The translations under genes were made by a program, and so were the position numbers. This document shows, in pieces, positions 35,054-44,927 of a stretch of DNA of 64,000 nucleotides. This DNA comes from an uncultured Bacteroidota bacterium. Lineage in GTDB: Bacteria > Bacteroidota > Bacteroidia > 2-12-FULL-35-15. The stretch is taken from assembly GCA_903847205.1 (NCBI GenBank), contig CAINDA010000052.1:62001-126000 (forward strand). Direction: 5' to 3'. How positions within the stretch are numbered: the stretch's first letter is position 1; each line of letters begins with the position of its first letter. The notes below the pieces were generated by a model. That model was given only the letters and a program-made list of their open reading frames with translations, had not been told where the DNA came from and did not search any database.

Positions 35054-36343
35054 TTAATCAGCCATTAATTTTTCTATTTCATCTGCCTCAATAGGAATAT
35101 TGGCCATTAAATTAACAGGTCCGTTTTCTGTAATCAGGATATCATCTTCTAAACGTATTCCTAAATTTTCTTCCGGAATATAAATTCCGGGCTCGCAGGT
35201 AAACACCATGCCTGCTTCAAACGGACGGTAACGGCTGCCTACATCATGTACGTCTAATCCTAAAAAATGAGACGTGCCGTGCATGTAATACTTTTTATAT
35301 AAAGGCGCATCCGGATTTTGTTTTGCTACATCATTTTTATTCAGCAGCCCTAACTCAATCAGCTCTGCTTCCATTATTTTACCAACCACTTTGTGATAAT
35401 CAATTATATTATTACCCGGCACAAGCATTTTTATTGCAGCACGCATTACCCTTAATACCGCATTGTACACAGCTTTCTGACGCACTGTAAATTTGCCGTT
35501 TACAGGAAGGCTGCGGCTTAGGTCACTGGCATAATTGGCGTATTCTGCAGCAACATCAAGCAAAATCACATCGCCTGCTTTGCATTCTTTATTATTATCA
35601 GTATAATGCAGCACGCATGCGCTTGCGCCCGAAGCAACTATGGGGCCGTAAGCAAATCCGCGTGAACGGTTACGGACAAACTCATGCACCAGCTCTGCTT
35701 CAATCTCATATTCCATGATTCCCGGTTTTACAAAACCTAATAATCTGCGAAAACCTTTTTCAGTAATGTCACACGCCTTCTGCATCACCTCTACTTCGTA
35801 TTTCGATTTAATTGCCCTCAGTTCATGCATGATTGGAGCAGAACGCTTATAACTATGCAGCGGGTAGCGTTCCTTGCAAAACTTTACAAAACGTGCATCG
35901 CGTGTCTGCACTTCAACAACAGCACGAAGATGTTCATTCGTATTCAAATACACATTTTCAGCTTCACACATCAAGGCATTGAACACCGAAGAAAAATCTT
36001 TCATCCAGTAAATTTTTCTTATTCCCGATGCAGCCATCGCCTCTTCCTTAGTATATTTATGTCCTTCCCAGACGGCAATGTGTTCATTGGTTTCTTTGAG
36101 AAACAATACTTCCCGGTTAGCTTCTTCTTTCGCATCCGGAAAAACCACTAAAATACTTTCCTCCTGATCAATCCCGCAAAGGTAGAAGATATCGGTGTTT
36201 TGAATGAACATCATTGAACCGTCAGCGCCTGTCGGCATTATGTCATTGGAGTTAAAAACTGCTATTGAACCTGGTTTTAATTTTTTTGCAAAACGGCTGC
36301 GGTTATCAATGTATAGCTGTGGGTTGATTGCCTGGTATTTCAT
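35054..36343 (-). CDS. pepP: aminopeptidase P (Xaa-Pro aminopeptidase, M24B)
   Basis: A 429-residue cytoplasmic metallopeptidase that removes N-terminal residues preceding proline. The N-terminal AMP_N domain (about 1-150) is followed by the pita-bread M24 catalytic domain. The five metal ligands are visible: Asp in ILLDVAAEY, Asp in ASDLSRSLP, His in MHGTSHFLGLDVHD, Glu in FTCEPGIYIPEE and Glu in GIRLEDDIL. The length is normal for the family. The gene stands alone. A weak -7-like AAACTTTG lies just upstream on the minus strand. Confidence 0.94.
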   Translation of the reverse strand: MKYQAINPQLYIDNRSRFAKKLKPGSIAVFNSNDIMPTGADGSMMFIQNTDIFYLCGIDQEESILVVFPDAKEEANREVLFLKETNEHIAVWEGHKYTKEEAMAASGIRKIYWMKDFSSVFNALMCEAENVYLNTNEHLRAVVEVQTRDARFVKFCKERYPLHSYKRSAPIMHELRAIKSKYEVEVMQKACDITEKGFRRLLGFVKPGIMEYEIEAELVHEFVRNRSRGFAYGPIVASGASACVLHYTDNNKECKAGDVILLDVAAEYANYASDLSRSLPVNGKFTVRQKAVYNAVLRVMRAAIKMLVPGNNIIDYHKVVGKIMEAELIELGLLNKNDVAKQNPDAPLYKKYYMHGTSHFLGLDVHDVGSRYRPFEAGMVFTCEPGIYIPEENLGIRLEDDILITENGPVNLMANIPIEADEIEKLMAD

Positions 36344-36716
36344 AAACTGTTTTTATATTTAAGCATCAAAGTTTGGAAATAAAATCCACATAGAGAAATC
36401 ATTTAGATCAGTTTATAATTCATTTTTTTTACACAATCATGTAAATAAAATTTTCCCAGGCAAACTGTGATGATAAATCAGCCGGCCCAAATATATATCC
36501 GGAGAATTTTTCAAGAGCTTCAAGAGGCAGAAATCCCTTGTTTTTTATAATTTAAAATGATTATAAATTATCGGCAGAAGTCAACAGCTAAGGGCCTTTC
36601 TACAAACTCTATTTTAAAATTTTACGTTCCGAAAATTATTTACTTGATAGAAATGATTTTGGATACTACATTTGTTCCTCGAAACAAAAAAGAACTACTT
36701 TAAACAGATAATAATT
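36344..36716. other. divergent intergenic region between pepP and sdhC
   Basis: A 373-bp region without genes. It holds the outward promoter of sdhC at its right end (36643-36674) and a weak minus-strand -7-like element for pepP near 36366-36375. Confidence 0.4.
36643..36674 (+). promoter_or_regulatory. predicted promoter of sdhCAB
   Basis: CTTG (36643-36646), 20 nt, then TACATTTG (36667-36674) fit the Bacteroidota -33/-7 consensus. The first base of transcription should be near 36681, which rules out a TTG start at 36672 and supports the ATG at 36717. Confidence 0.7.
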
Positions 36717-37391
36717 ATGAGTACTACTTCAGCTAAATTTTTGCAATCATCACTCGGAAAAAAATTATTAATGAGCCTTACAGGATTATTTTTAATTTCA
36801 TTTCTTGTTGTTCACTGTGTGCTTAACGCGCTTATTTTTTTAAATGACGGAGGAGTAACCTTTAATGCCGGCGCGGAATTTATGGCGCACAACCCCCTGA
36901 TCCGAATTGTAGAAGTAGTGCTTTTCATCGGAATTATTCTTCATATTATACAAGCAGCAATTTTAACAAGGCAGAATAATAAAGCACGTCCTGTAAAATA
37001 TGCTGTGTATAACGGGAAAGCCGGAAGCACATGGTACTCCCGTTCAATGGGGCTTTTAGGAACATTATTGCTGCTTTTTTTAATTATTCACTTAAAACAT
37101 TTTTGGGTGCTGAGCCGCTTTACCGATGAAATCACCAGCGGAAAAGAAACTCTTTTCAATGAGATGAAAGAAGTTTTTGGGAACCTGGTAATTGTTATCA
37201 TTTATATTTTAGGTGTGATTTCTTTGGCCTATCATTTAATGCACGGATTTCAATCTGCCTTTCAAACACTTGGATGGAACCATCCGAAATATACGCCTGT
37301 TGTTAAGGCAATCGGCTTTGGGTTTTCAATACTAATTTCATTGGTTTTTGCAGCAATGCCGATTGCAATGTATGCAGGATGGATAAAATAA
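36717..37391 (+). CDS. sdhC: succinate dehydrogenase / fumarate reductase cytochrome b subunit
   Basis: A 224-residue inner-membrane subunit with five hydrophobic helices, typical of the type B (one-subunit, di-haem) anchors of Bacteroidota, epsilonproteobacteria and Bacillus. It binds two haems b, takes part in quinone exchange and anchors SdhA/SdhB. Likely haem ligands are the histidines in LVVHCVLNAL, ILHIIQAAIL, IIHLKHFW and AYHLMHGFQSAFQ. It starts with MSTTSAKFLQSSLGKK and is followed by sdhA after 64 bp. The order C-A-B is the usual one in this phylum. Confidence 0.94.
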   Translation: MSTTSAKFLQSSLGKKLLMSLTGLFLISFLVVHCVLNALIFLNDGGVTFNAGAEFMAHNPLIRIVEVVLFIGIILHIIQAAILTRQNNKARPVKYAVYNGKAGSTWYSRSMGLLGTLLLLFLIIHLKHFWVLSRFTDEITSGKETLFNEMKEVFGNLVIVIIYILGVISLAYHLMHGFQSAFQTLGWNHPKYTPVVKAIGFGFSILISLVFAAMPIAMYAGWIK

Positions 37392-37455
37392 TTTCGATTT
37401 ATTGTATCCAAATAATCAACTTTCGCCAACACAACAATTCAATAATTAAAAAAAT

Positions 37456-39435
37456 ATGTCAAAATTAGACAGCAAAATTCCGGAAGGTGCAATCGAACAA
37501 AAGTGGAGTAAATATAAATCCTCTGCGGCACTTGTTAACCCTTCAAATAAAAGAAATTTAGAAATTATTGTAGTAGGCTCAGGACTTGCCGGAGCTTCTG
37601 CGGCGGCTTCACTGGCAGAACTCGGATACAAAGTAAAAGTATTCTGTTTCCAGGATTCGGCGCGCAGAGCTCACTCTATCGCTGCACAGGGCGGTATTAA
37701 TGCAGCAAAAAATTATCAAAACGACGGCGACAGCATTTACCGCTTATTTTATGATACCGTTAAAGGCGGCGATTACCGCGCACGTGAAGGAAACGTTTAC
37801 CGCTTGGCGGAAGTCAGCAATAATATTATTGACCAGTGTGTTGCACAGGGCGTTCCTTTAGCACGCGAATACGGCGGCATGCTCAGCAACCGCTCATTCG
37901 GCGGTACACAAGTACAGCGCACATTCTATGCTTCCGGACAAACCGGACAGCAATTATTATTAGGGGCATACAGTGCTTTACAGCGCCAGATTGGCTTAGG
38001 AACTGTTGACATGTTCACACGCCACGAAATGCTTGAAGTTGTAAAAATTGATGATAAAGCACGCGGTATTATTGCACGCGATTTAGTAACTGGCAAATTA
38101 GAACGCCATTTCGGACATGCTGTTTTATTGTGCACAGGCGGTTATGGCAACGTATTTTATCTATCTACAAATGCAATGGGCTGCAATGCAACAGCAGCAT
38201 GGAAAGCTCACAAAAAAGGCGCGTTCTTCGGCAACCCATGCTTCACGCAGATTCACCCAACATGTATTCCCGTTTCAGGAGATCATCAGTCCAAATTAAC
38301 ATTGATGAGCGAATCACTGCGCAACGACGGGCGTATATGGGTTCCCAAAAAACAAAACGACACACGTAAAGGAAATGAAATACCTGAAGAAGAAAGAGAT
38401 TATTATTTAGAGCGCAGATATCCTGCATTTGGCAACCTGGTGCCGCGCGATGTTGCATCACGAGCAGCAAAAGAACGCTGCGACGAAGGTTACGGCGTGG
38501 GCACTTCAAAAATGGCGGTATTCCTGGATTTCAAGGCTGCTATTGAACGTTTCGGAAAAGTACAGGCTAAAAAATCAAACATTGAAAACCCTACAGAAGC
38601 GCAGTTAAAAGAGTTTGGAAAGCAGGTTGTAGAAGAAAAATACGGTAACTTATTTTCAATGTATGAGCAGATTACAGGCGAAAATCCATATGTGGTTCCA
38701 ATGCGAATTTACCCTGCAGTGCACTACACAATGGGCGGGTTATGGGTGGATTATAATTTGATGACAACCGTTCAAGGATTGTACTGCTTAGGTGAAGCAA
38801 ACTTCTCCGACCACGGCGCTAACCGCCTTGGAGCATCAGCATTGATGCAGGGTTTAGCCGACGGATATTTTGTTATCCCTTACACTATCGGCAGTTATTT
38901 AGCAAAAGAAATTGCAGTAAAAGCAATACCAACAACTCACGAAGCATTTGTTGCCGCTGAGAACGAAGTGCAGTCTCAGATTGATAAACTATTTGCAATT
39001 AAAGGAACGAAATCTGTTGACCATTTCCACAAAAAATTAGGAAAAATAATGTGGGAAAAATGCGGCATGGCACGCAACGAAAAAGGATTGACAGAAGCTA
39101 TTCAGGAAATAAGGGTATTGCGCGATGAGTTTTGGAAAGATTTACGCGTTACAGGAAAGCAAAATGAAATGAATCCGGAACTGGAAAAAGCAAGCCGTGT
39201 TTCTGATTTCCTTGAATTAGGCGAGTTGATGTGTATGGATGCTTTGAACCGTTCGGAGTCATGCGGCGGGCATTTCAGAATTGAATCACAGACGCCGGAC
39301 GGCGAAGCACTTCGCAAAGATGAGGAATTCTCTTATGTTTCGGCCTGGGAATACAAAGGAAATAACACGTATGAAATGCATAAAGAAGATTTAGTATTTG
39401 ATGTTGTTCATCCAAGTTCTAGAAGTTATAAATAG
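37456..39435 (+). CDS. sdhA: succinate dehydrogenase / fumarate reductase flavoprotein subunit
   Basis: A 659-residue catalytic subunit carrying covalently bound FAD; it oxidises succinate to fumarate in the TCA cycle. The N-terminal dinucleotide-binding motif is [19 protein letters not shown] (about residues 37-55). The flavinylation and substrate region is [18 protein letters not shown], where the histidine is the FAD attachment site. Active-site segments [27 protein letters not shown] and [20 protein letters not shown] are intact. Length and motifs are those of type B enzymes. It is the middle gene of sdhCAB. Confidence 0.96.
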   Translation: MSKLDSKIPEGAIEQKWSKYKSSAALVNPSNKRNLEIIVVGSGLAGASAAASLAELGYKVKVFCFQDSARRAHSIAAQGGINAAKNYQNDGDSIYRLFYDTVKGGDYRAREGNVYRLAEVSNNIIDQCVAQGVPLAREYGGMLSNRSFGGTQVQRTFYASGQTGQQLLLGAYSALQRQIGLGTVDMFTRHEMLEVVKIDDKARGIIARDLVTGKLERHFGHAVLLCTGGYGNVFYLSTNAMGCNATAAWKAHKKGAFFGNPCFTQIHPTCIPVSGDHQSKLTLMSESLRNDGRIWVPKKQNDTRKGNEIPEEERDYYLERRYPAFGNLVPRDVASRAAKERCDEGYGVGTSKMAVFLDFKAAIERFGKVQAKKSNIENPTEAQLKEFGKQVVEEKYGNLFSMYEQITGENPYVVPMRIYPAVHYTMGGLWVDYNLMTTVQGLYCLGEANFSDHGANRLGASALMQGLADGYFVIPYTIGSYLAKEIAVKAIPTTHEAFVAAENEVQSQIDKLFAIKGTKSVDHFHKKLGKIMWEKCGMARNEKGLTEAIQEIRVLRDEFWKDLRVTGKQNEMNPELEKASRVSDFLELGELMCMDALNRSESCGGHFRIESQTPDGEALRKDEEFSYVSAWEYKGNNTYEMHKEDLVFDVVHPSSRSYK

Positions 39436-39450
39436 TTAATACGATTCAAT

Positions 39451-39479
39451 ACCCTAAGAGTTTTAAAAACCCTTAGGGT
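39451..39479. repeat. imperfect palindrome between sdhA and sdhB
   Basis: ACCCTAAGAGTTTT (39451-39464) pairs with AAAAACCCTTAGGGT (39465-39479) with one mismatch or bulge. It shows the same design as the palindrome at 35008-35040. It lies inside the sdh operon and may act as an mRNA processing or stability element, or as a dispersed repeat. Confidence 0.75.
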
Positions 39480-39504
39480 GTACAAATTATAAAATCCCAA
39501 AAAT

Positions 39505-40263
39505 ATGAGTACCGGAAATATGAATTTAACGCTGAGAATCTGGCGTCAGAACAGCGGAAAAGAACAAGGGCAATTGGTAACATATCCTGTAAAAGATATT
39601 TCACCCGATATGTCGTTTCTTGAAATGTTTGATGTGTTGAACGAACAACTTGTAAGTAAAAACGAAAACCCTATTGTATTTGACCACGATTGCCGCGAAG
39701 GTATCTGCGGTATGTGCAGCATGGTTATCAACGGCCGTCCGCATGGTCCGAAATCAGGAATCACCACCTGCCAGTTACACATGCGTTCGTTTAAAGAGGG
39801 CGACACCATTGTGGTAGAACCTTGGAGAGCACAGGCTTTCCCGGTAATAAAAGATTTAACAGTTGACCGTTCAGGTTTTGAAAGGATTATGGCAAAAGGC
39901 GGATTTGTTTCTGTAAATACAGGAACTGCGCAGGATGCAAACTGTATCCCGATTCCAAAAGACGATGCAGATGCATCCTTCAATGCTGCCGCATGTATTG
40001 GCTGCGGCGCCTGCGTTGCTGCATGTAAAAATGCTTCTGCAATGCTGTTTGTTTCAGCAAAAGTTTCACAGTTTGCTTTATTACCACAGGGAAAAATAGA
40101 GGCTGTTGCCCGTGTAAAAAACATGGTAGCTCAGATGGATGACGAAGGATTTGGAAGCTGTACCAATACCGGAGCATGCGAAGCAGAATGTCCGAAAGGA
40201 ATTTCTTTGGAAAATATCGCGCGCATGAACCGCGAATATTTTGTTGCGAATATTAAACAGTAA
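39505..40263 (+). CDS. sdhB: succinate dehydrogenase / fumarate reductase iron-sulfur subunit
   Basis: A 252-residue electron-transfer subunit. The N-terminal [2Fe-2S] ferredoxin domain has [18 protein letters not shown] and the later cysteine in TTCQLHMR. The C-terminal domain carries the cysteines for [4Fe-4S] and [3Fe-4S] clusters in [13 protein letters not shown] and [15 protein letters not shown]. It moves electrons from the flavin in SdhA to the quinone site and haems of SdhC. It is the last gene of the operon and is followed by a terminator. Confidence 0.95.
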   Translation: MSTGNMNLTLRIWRQNSGKEQGQLVTYPVKDISPDMSFLEMFDVLNEQLVSKNENPIVFDHDCREGICGMCSMVINGRPHGPKSGITTCQLHMRSFKEGDTIVVEPWRAQAFPVIKDLTVDRSGFERIMAKGGFVSVNTGTAQDANCIPIPKDDADASFNAAACIGCGACVAACKNASAMLFVSAKVSQFALLPQGKIEAVARVKNMVAQMDDEGFGSCTNTGACEAECPKGISLENIARMNREYFVANIKQ

Positions 40264-40283
40264 GATTTATTTTTTTCATAAAA

Positions 40284-40314
40284 AAAACCAATCCTTTTAG
40301 AGATTGGTTTTTTT
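40284..40314 (+). terminator. rho-independent terminator of sdhCAB
   Basis: The stem AAAACCAATC (40284-40293) pairs with GATTGGTTTT (40302-40311) around an 8-nt loop, followed by more T. The A-tract on the left arm also lets it work for the convergent gene at 40353-40907. Confidence 0.88.
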
Positions 40315-40352
40315 GTGCCTGTACTTCACATTTAATAATATTGATATCCCCA

Positions 40353-40907
40353 TTACTCTTCACATTTTTTTTTGCTGAAGAACTTCACTGTCTTTTTTCC
40401 TGCCTCTGAAAGAAAAGCCACAATAGGTTTTGTTTTTTCTTCCATATTTACAGTATCTCTTATCTCAACAGGGGTAAGTGTTTTATTGAAAGTCCGCCCG
40501 TTTTTAAGATTACCGTTTACAGAAAGTGTTACGTTTTTATTTCTGACCATTTTAATAATTTTAGGAACATCGGAATATCCCATCTTTGAAAAATCAGTTT
40601 TTAAATACAAAACTTCCTCAACTTCTGAATTGGCCGGTATTACAGTCCGTTTCTTGACTTTGGCTATGCCTATTGGTATATCATTCAGTTTGATATCTAA
40701 ATCGGAACGGAATAATTTAACATCTTCTGTATTCGGATTTTTGATTTTAATTTTTACTTCTCCATTAAGTCCGCTTAAGGAAACACTTGAAATTTTTAAT
40801 CCGTTATGCCCAGTAAGTGACAAAGGAAGCATTTGTGACTGCTTGCATGAACTGAATAAAGCAGAAGCAATTGATGCAAGGACGATTGATTTTTTTAGAG
40901 TTTTCAT
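40353..40907 (-). CDS. LEA type 2 / WHy-domain lipoprotein
   Basis: A 184-residue predicted lipoprotein with the lipobox LFSSC after a short signal peptide. The mature part looks like a LEA14/WHy beta-sandwich: ISSVSLSGLNGEVKIKIKNP, FRSDLDIKLNDIPIG, VIPANSEVEEVLYLKT and VTLSVNGNLKNG. Such small lipoproteins are common in Bacteroidota and are of unknown role, possibly envelope stability or desiccation tolerance. It lies 74 bp before the next minus-strand gene and may share its transcript. Confidence 0.7.
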   Translation of the reverse strand: MKTLKKSIVLASIASALFSSCKQSQMLPLSLTGHNGLKISSVSLSGLNGEVKIKIKNPNTEDVKLFRSDLDIKLNDIPIGIAKVKKRTVIPANSEVEEVLYLKTDFSKMGYSDVPKIIKMVRNKNVTLSVNGNLKNGRTFNKTLTPVEIRDTVNMEEKTKPIVAFLSEAGKKTVKFFSKKKCEE

Positions 40908-40981
40908 TTGATTTAGTTTTTAGGTTAATTATTTTATTTTAATACAATTAGATAAAGCGATAAAATTTGAATAAAACTTAT

Positions 40982-41977
40982 TTATTTTCTGACGCGGTTA
41001 TTGAAAACCCAATAAACATTGGCATAAGCGCCTACCGCCTGTTTGGATTTTTCAGCATTCCATGTCTGGTATGACGGCGGGTCTATTAAAGTGTATAAAC
41101 CCAGTGTATAATGAAAATGAGTTTTAGCATGTGTCCAGCCGAGTGAAGGAACTATGAGCTGGCTCTTGCCTCCTGCAAACCCGCCGGCGAACGAATTTAG
41201 AACAATCACATTCTTTTTATTTATCACATAATCCGCTTCAAAGCCTCCCATTAAATAAATGAACCTCTGGCTTACATTAATCGGGATAGCGTCCGCAAAC
41301 GCACCGCCTCCGCCAATGCCGGCGGCCCCTGCAACTCCTGAATATCCAATCTTCAAAAATGATACACCGCTTCTTACCGAAAAAGTCAGCCTGTGCGCAG
41401 GATGCCAGCTTGCGTAAAGTTTTAAATGATTATCCGACCCTCTGATAAAGCCTGCAGTGCCGGCACCTATTATTACGCCAGGCAGCGGTAATGCTTCAGC
41501 AAAAGCAACAGGAAACGCTCCCCCGGCAGTTCCCAGCTCTAAAGCTGAAGTAAAATTTCTGCTGTCGAAAAACTGATATTTAAATGCGACATTAGGTATC
41601 ACAATTAGCGGTAAACAGCTTGATATTTCCAGCCTGCTGCTGATTGCAAAAGAGCTCCGCCCGAGTACATTCAGTCGGAACTCATGGCGGTGCAAAACAT
41701 AAGCGTTTGAAAACTCAGGAGCACGGCCGTCTTCCCAGCCGATATGGAATACTGTTGCAGCATCGCCATAGTATAAACTTTTTGCTTCTTTGTGAATACT
41801 GTCTTTGCTGATGTTTTTAATGACTGCAGTTCTTGCTTTTTTCAGAGAGTCGCTTGACAGCCATTTTTGAGTTTTAGTAAAGCCATTCTGCAGTTTTTGG
41901 ATATCTATTTTTTGTCCATACACCTTAATCGATGCCGCAATGATGATGGCAGAGCTGAGTAAAATAATTTTTTTCAT
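40982..41977 (-). CDS. hypothetical envelope protein, probably outer-membrane beta-barrel
   Basis: A 331-residue exported protein with a signal peptide (about 1-21, ending KVYGQ). I do not recognise the family. After a charged helical segment (about 22-70), the rest alternates hydrophobic and polar residues with aromatic turns (ALELGTAGGAFPVAF, LKLYASWHPAHRLTFSVRSG, HFHYTLGLYTLIDPP) and ends in VYWVFNNRVRK. This pattern suggests a beta-barrel, although the end is not the classical terminal phenylalanine. It sits between a lipoprotein gene and a terminator. Confidence 0.55.
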   Translation of the reverse strand: MKKIILLSSAIIIAASIKVYGQKIDIQKLQNGFTKTQKWLSSDSLKKARTAVIKNISKDSIHKEAKSLYYGDAATVFHIGWEDGRAPEFSNAYVLHRHEFRLNVLGRSSFAISSRLEISSCLPLIVIPNVAFKYQFFDSRNFTSALELGTAGGAFPVAFAEALPLPGVIIGAGTAGFIRGSDNHLKLYASWHPAHRLTFSVRSGVSFLKIGYSGVAGAAGIGGGGAFADAIPINVSQRFIYLMGGFEADYVINKKNVIVLNSFAGGFAGGKSQLIVPSLGWTHAKTHFHYTLGLYTLIDPPSYQTWNAEKSKQAVGAYANVYWVFNNRVRK

Positions 41978-42190
41978 GTCCTTTGTTTTAATGTCCGTAC
42001 AAAGGAATGACGAGATCTGTCTTAAAAAAAGAGAGGGTTTACCAAGTGCTTCTTTAAGTTTGGGAAGTGCGTAAAAAGGAAGAAACCGATATTAAACAGA
42101 AAAATAAATTAAGGGCATTCAACTTAAATACTTCTTATGAAGCGGAGAAATGGGCTGAGGGGGCAATTAACAATCGGCTGAAAACAAAAA

Positions 42191-42216
42191 CGTCCGGCAC
42201 AAGCCGGACGTTTTTT
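42191..42216. terminator. bidirectional terminator hairpin
   Basis: CGTCCGGC (42191-42198), loop ACAA, GCCGGACG (42203-42210) followed by six T on the plus strand and preceded by AAAAA. On the minus strand it ends the gene at 42239-43972. Confidence 0.88.
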
Positions 42217-42238
42217 ATTATATAAAACTGAGTGAATA

Positions 42239-43972
42239 CTAGTTTGTTGCTGTTTTGAAATCAGCATTGTCGCGGAATTTAATAAACTCAGCATCATCTT
42301 TTGCCATTTGTTTAAAAGATGCATCTTTTTGAATTGCTGCTTTTAAATTGCTTGCCATAACATCTGCCTTACCTTGACGAGCACCAATTACAGCTTTTAA
42401 GTAAAGTGATGAAGCAGCGTCTTTCTCAGGTGCTTTATCAATTGTTGTCATTGCACCGTCAGCATTTTTATTTAATAATTTAGCTAAAGCTGAATTGAAA
42501 GAATCAGCGCTTCCAAAATCAGATGCAGCTGCACCATAGTTGCCGTTTTGAATTTCAATAATTCCCATATTATAAGTTACTTCAGGACCAGCGCTTGAAG
42601 CTGCCTTATAAAGGTCCATTGCGCCTTTGCGATCACCTTTCCAGCGTGCAACGACACCTAAGTTGTTTTTAACAATAGGATTGGCGGGAGATAATCCATC
42701 AGCTTTTTTCAAATGAGTTTCGGCGTCATTTAATTTATTCTGCATTAAATAAATATAACCTACGTTGTTTGAAGTTCTCCAGTCGCTGCCGTATTTTGCT
42801 TCCGCTTTTTTGTAGATATCCAATTTAGCATTAATATCAGTTGTAAGTGTAGCAGCATATAATATTTCTTCTACTGATAAGCTGTCGGCAGAAACTGCAG
42901 CTAAAGCTTTAATCTGAGCATCAGTGCGGCTGTTTTCGTCAGCATTAATTGTCAACACTGATCTGCGCAATTTTGGTAAAATTTTGTCAGCAACTTCAAC
43001 CCATGTTTTCGAAAGGTTTTTAATTTCTTTCTCGCGGGTCGGACCGTCAGGATACATAGTTAAAACACGTAAAATAATATCTTTATCAGGAATGGAAGAT
43101 GCTTCCATTGCTTTTTTGAAACCATCCCAGTCTTCAGCTGTAGTTACAGTTGTATAAAATCCTTTAGCTTCACCGGCAGTAAATTTCTCTTTTTTACTGG
43201 AAGCCATTTCCATACACTTTTTAACTGTTTCTTTTGCACGGTCTGTGGCCAGATTAGCATTTTTATCTAATTCGCCGTCAGGAGAAGCATAAGCAGAAAC
43301 GCTGATTCCCTTAAATGCAAAATTTTTGGCAACTCCATTTTTAATAAACTCTTCAAAAACCTTCATTTCAGGGCTGTTTAATTCAGCTGGCCTTACTGTT
43401 GACTGGCTGATTTGAAAGAATATTTCGCCGGTTGCAGTGCGCGGGATTGTTTTTACAAATTTATCTTTAGCCATAATTGCTTTTTCATCACTCTTTACAA
43501 GCAGTGAAGTAGCAATAGTTCCGTCAGCAACTTTTTTTGCAGGCAGATCTTTTACTTTTTTCTTTACCTGTCCGGCTACTCTAAGTTCCAATGTCGCTAC
43601 CTTCATTTCGGGCACGTAAGCAATTTTTTCAGAAGTATAAGTGAAGCTTCCGCCTTTTTCGTTGTTGATTTTTTGTCCGGCACCCTGAACGCTTTCACCT
43701 ATTAACACCACAGGTTTAAGTGCTTTTTCTCCTCCGTTATATTTAACCACCGGAATGGTTGTTACTGTTGCTTTTTTAGGGAATACTTTTGCGGGATAAG
43801 TACCGCTGATGCTTACAGAAACACTGTCACCAATCATTTCCAATGGATCAGGTGTAACTTTGTAGGTGATTTTATCAGCATTTTTAACTAATTTGGCCAG
43901 CCCGTCACAGGCAGTAAAACCAACAGCTGCGATTACCGCTAAACCTAGTGTTTGTAAAGATCTTTTTTTCAT
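42239..43972 (-). CDS. lipoprotein with OmpA-like region and TPR repeats
   Basis: A 577-residue predicted lipoprotein with the lipobox GFTAC about 22 residues from the start. The N-terminal part (about 30-190) is beta-rich. An OmpA-like segment follows (about 215-265, GISVSAYASPDGE then NANLATDRAKETVKKCM). The C-terminal part (about 375-577) carries TPR-like helices, for example VGYIYLMQNKLNDAETHLKKA, NNLGVVARWKGDRKGAMDLY and GIIEIQNGNYGAAASDFG. Proteins of this type are abundant envelope components in Bacteroidota, and their exact role is not known. The OmpA-like part could touch peptidoglycan. A candidate promoter lies about 50 bp upstream. Confidence 0.75.
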   Translation of the reverse strand: MKKRSLQTLGLAVIAAVGFTACDGLAKLVKNADKITYKVTPDPLEMIGDSVSVSISGTYPAKVFPKKATVTTIPVVKYNGGEKALKPVVLIGESVQGAGQKINNEKGGSFTYTSEKIAYVPEMKVATLELRVAGQVKKKVKDLPAKKVADGTIATSLLVKSDEKAIMAKDKFVKTIPRTATGEIFFQISQSTVRPAELNSPEMKVFEEFIKNGVAKNFAFKGISVSAYASPDGELDKNANLATDRAKETVKKCMEMASSKKEKFTAGEAKGFYTTVTTAEDWDGFKKAMEASSIPDKDIILRVLTMYPDGPTREKEIKNLSKTWVEVADKILPKLRRSVLTINADENSRTDAQIKALAAVSADSLSVEEILYAATLTTDINAKLDIYKKAEAKYGSDWRTSNNVGYIYLMQNKLNDAETHLKKADGLSPANPIVKNNLGVVARWKGDRKGAMDLYKAASSAGPEVTYNMGIIEIQNGNYGAAASDFGSADSFNSALAKLLNKNADGAMTTIDKAPEKDAASSLYLKAVIGARQGKADVMASNLKAAIQKDASFKQMAKDDAEFIKFRDNADFKTATN

Positions 43973-44023
43973 TTTTATTGGTTATTTCTATATGAAATTT
44001 TTATAATTCCTCGAATCAGGACG

Positions 44024-44031
44024 CAAAAATA
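44024..44031 (-). promoter_or_regulatory. candidate -7 element before the TPR lipoprotein gene
   Basis: On the minus strand TATTTTTG (44031-44024) matches TAnnTTTG and lies 52 bp before the ATG at 43972. No clear -33 TTTG is seen at 19-21 nt. Confidence 0.4.
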
Positions 44032-44251
44032 ATTAAATTTTCTACTTATTAAAGTTTTTGACCAATTATATTTAAAACAAAGCAGAATACAACTGATTAT
44101 TTATTCAAAACTTTCGGTAAAATTCGATTTGTTTTGTTTCAAAGTCAGCCACAGGAAGGTCTTACAGGCAACGTCTTCCATTCACGGAATCTCTATTCAA
44201 GTGCAGGAATGGTTATAATTTTTCAAGGGGAATAAAAAACAGCAGATAAAG

Positions 44252-44899
44252 CTAAACTTTCAATCGCGTGATTCCCTGGCTATGCGGTTGATTAATAATT
44301 TTTATCAGCTGCCTATAATGTTCCTCATCATTTGCAAAGTCGATATTATTAACATCAACAATAATGATACGCAGGTCGCCGAGCTGTTTTATAAAATCGA
44401 AATAAGCTGTTTGTATTTTTATCAGATAGTCATCTGAAATATTCTGCTCATAATTTCTGCCTCGTTTTTTAATGTTTTCCTGAAGCCTCGAAATATCATG
44501 ATAGAGGTAAACAAACAAATCGGGTTTTGGAAGAGAATCGTTAATGATATGAAAAAGCTTTGAGTAGAGCTCATGCTCGTCTTCGCTGAGGTTTGCTTTG
44601 GCGAAAATTAAGGACTTTAAAAAGAAATAATCCGAAACAATACAAGGCTTGAAAATATCCTGCCGGCTGAGTTCGCCTTTCAGCTGCTGGTAGCGTTCGG
44701 CCAAAAACGAAAGTTCAAGGGCAAAAGCATATTTGTCGGGTTCAGCATAAAATTTGGGAAGAAAAGGGTTTTCGGCAAACTGCTCCAGGATTAAACGCGA
44801 GTTAAAATCGTCCGAAAGCTTTGCTGCAAGTGTTGTTTTACCGGCCCCGATATTCCCTTCTATTGCTATAAAATTATATAATGACTCCCCGCTTCTCAT
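44252..44899 (-). CDS. deoxynucleoside kinase
   Basis: A 215-residue dNK-family kinase that phosphorylates deoxynucleosides in the salvage pathway. The P-loop is AIEGNIGAGKTTLAAKL (about residues 12-28). EQFAENPFLPKFY and the later LSFLAERYQQL are the substrate-binding and LID-side segments. VSDYFFLKSLIF carries the DRS-like position, and KKRGRNYEQNI supplies the arginine-rich lid. Length is normal. It is 28 bp downstream of folK on the same strand, a pairing often seen in Bacteroidota. Confidence 0.92.
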   Translation of the reverse strand: MRSGESLYNFIAIEGNIGAGKTTLAAKLSDDFNSRLILEQFAENPFLPKFYAEPDKYAFALELSFLAERYQQLKGELSRQDIFKPCIVSDYFFLKSLIFAKANLSEDEHELYSKLFHIINDSLPKPDLFVYLYHDISRLQENIKKRGRNYEQNISDDYLIKIQTAYFDFIKQLGDLRIIIVDVNNIDFANDEEHYRQLIKIINQPHSQGITRLKV

Positions 44900-44927
44900 T
44901 TTTATAACACAAATTTTTACTGTTACT

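Noticed and set aside
39546-40124. 192-codon minus-strand frame inside sdhB
   Set aside because: Long only because it is antisense to a conserved gene with strong codon bias; no protein similarity is recognised.
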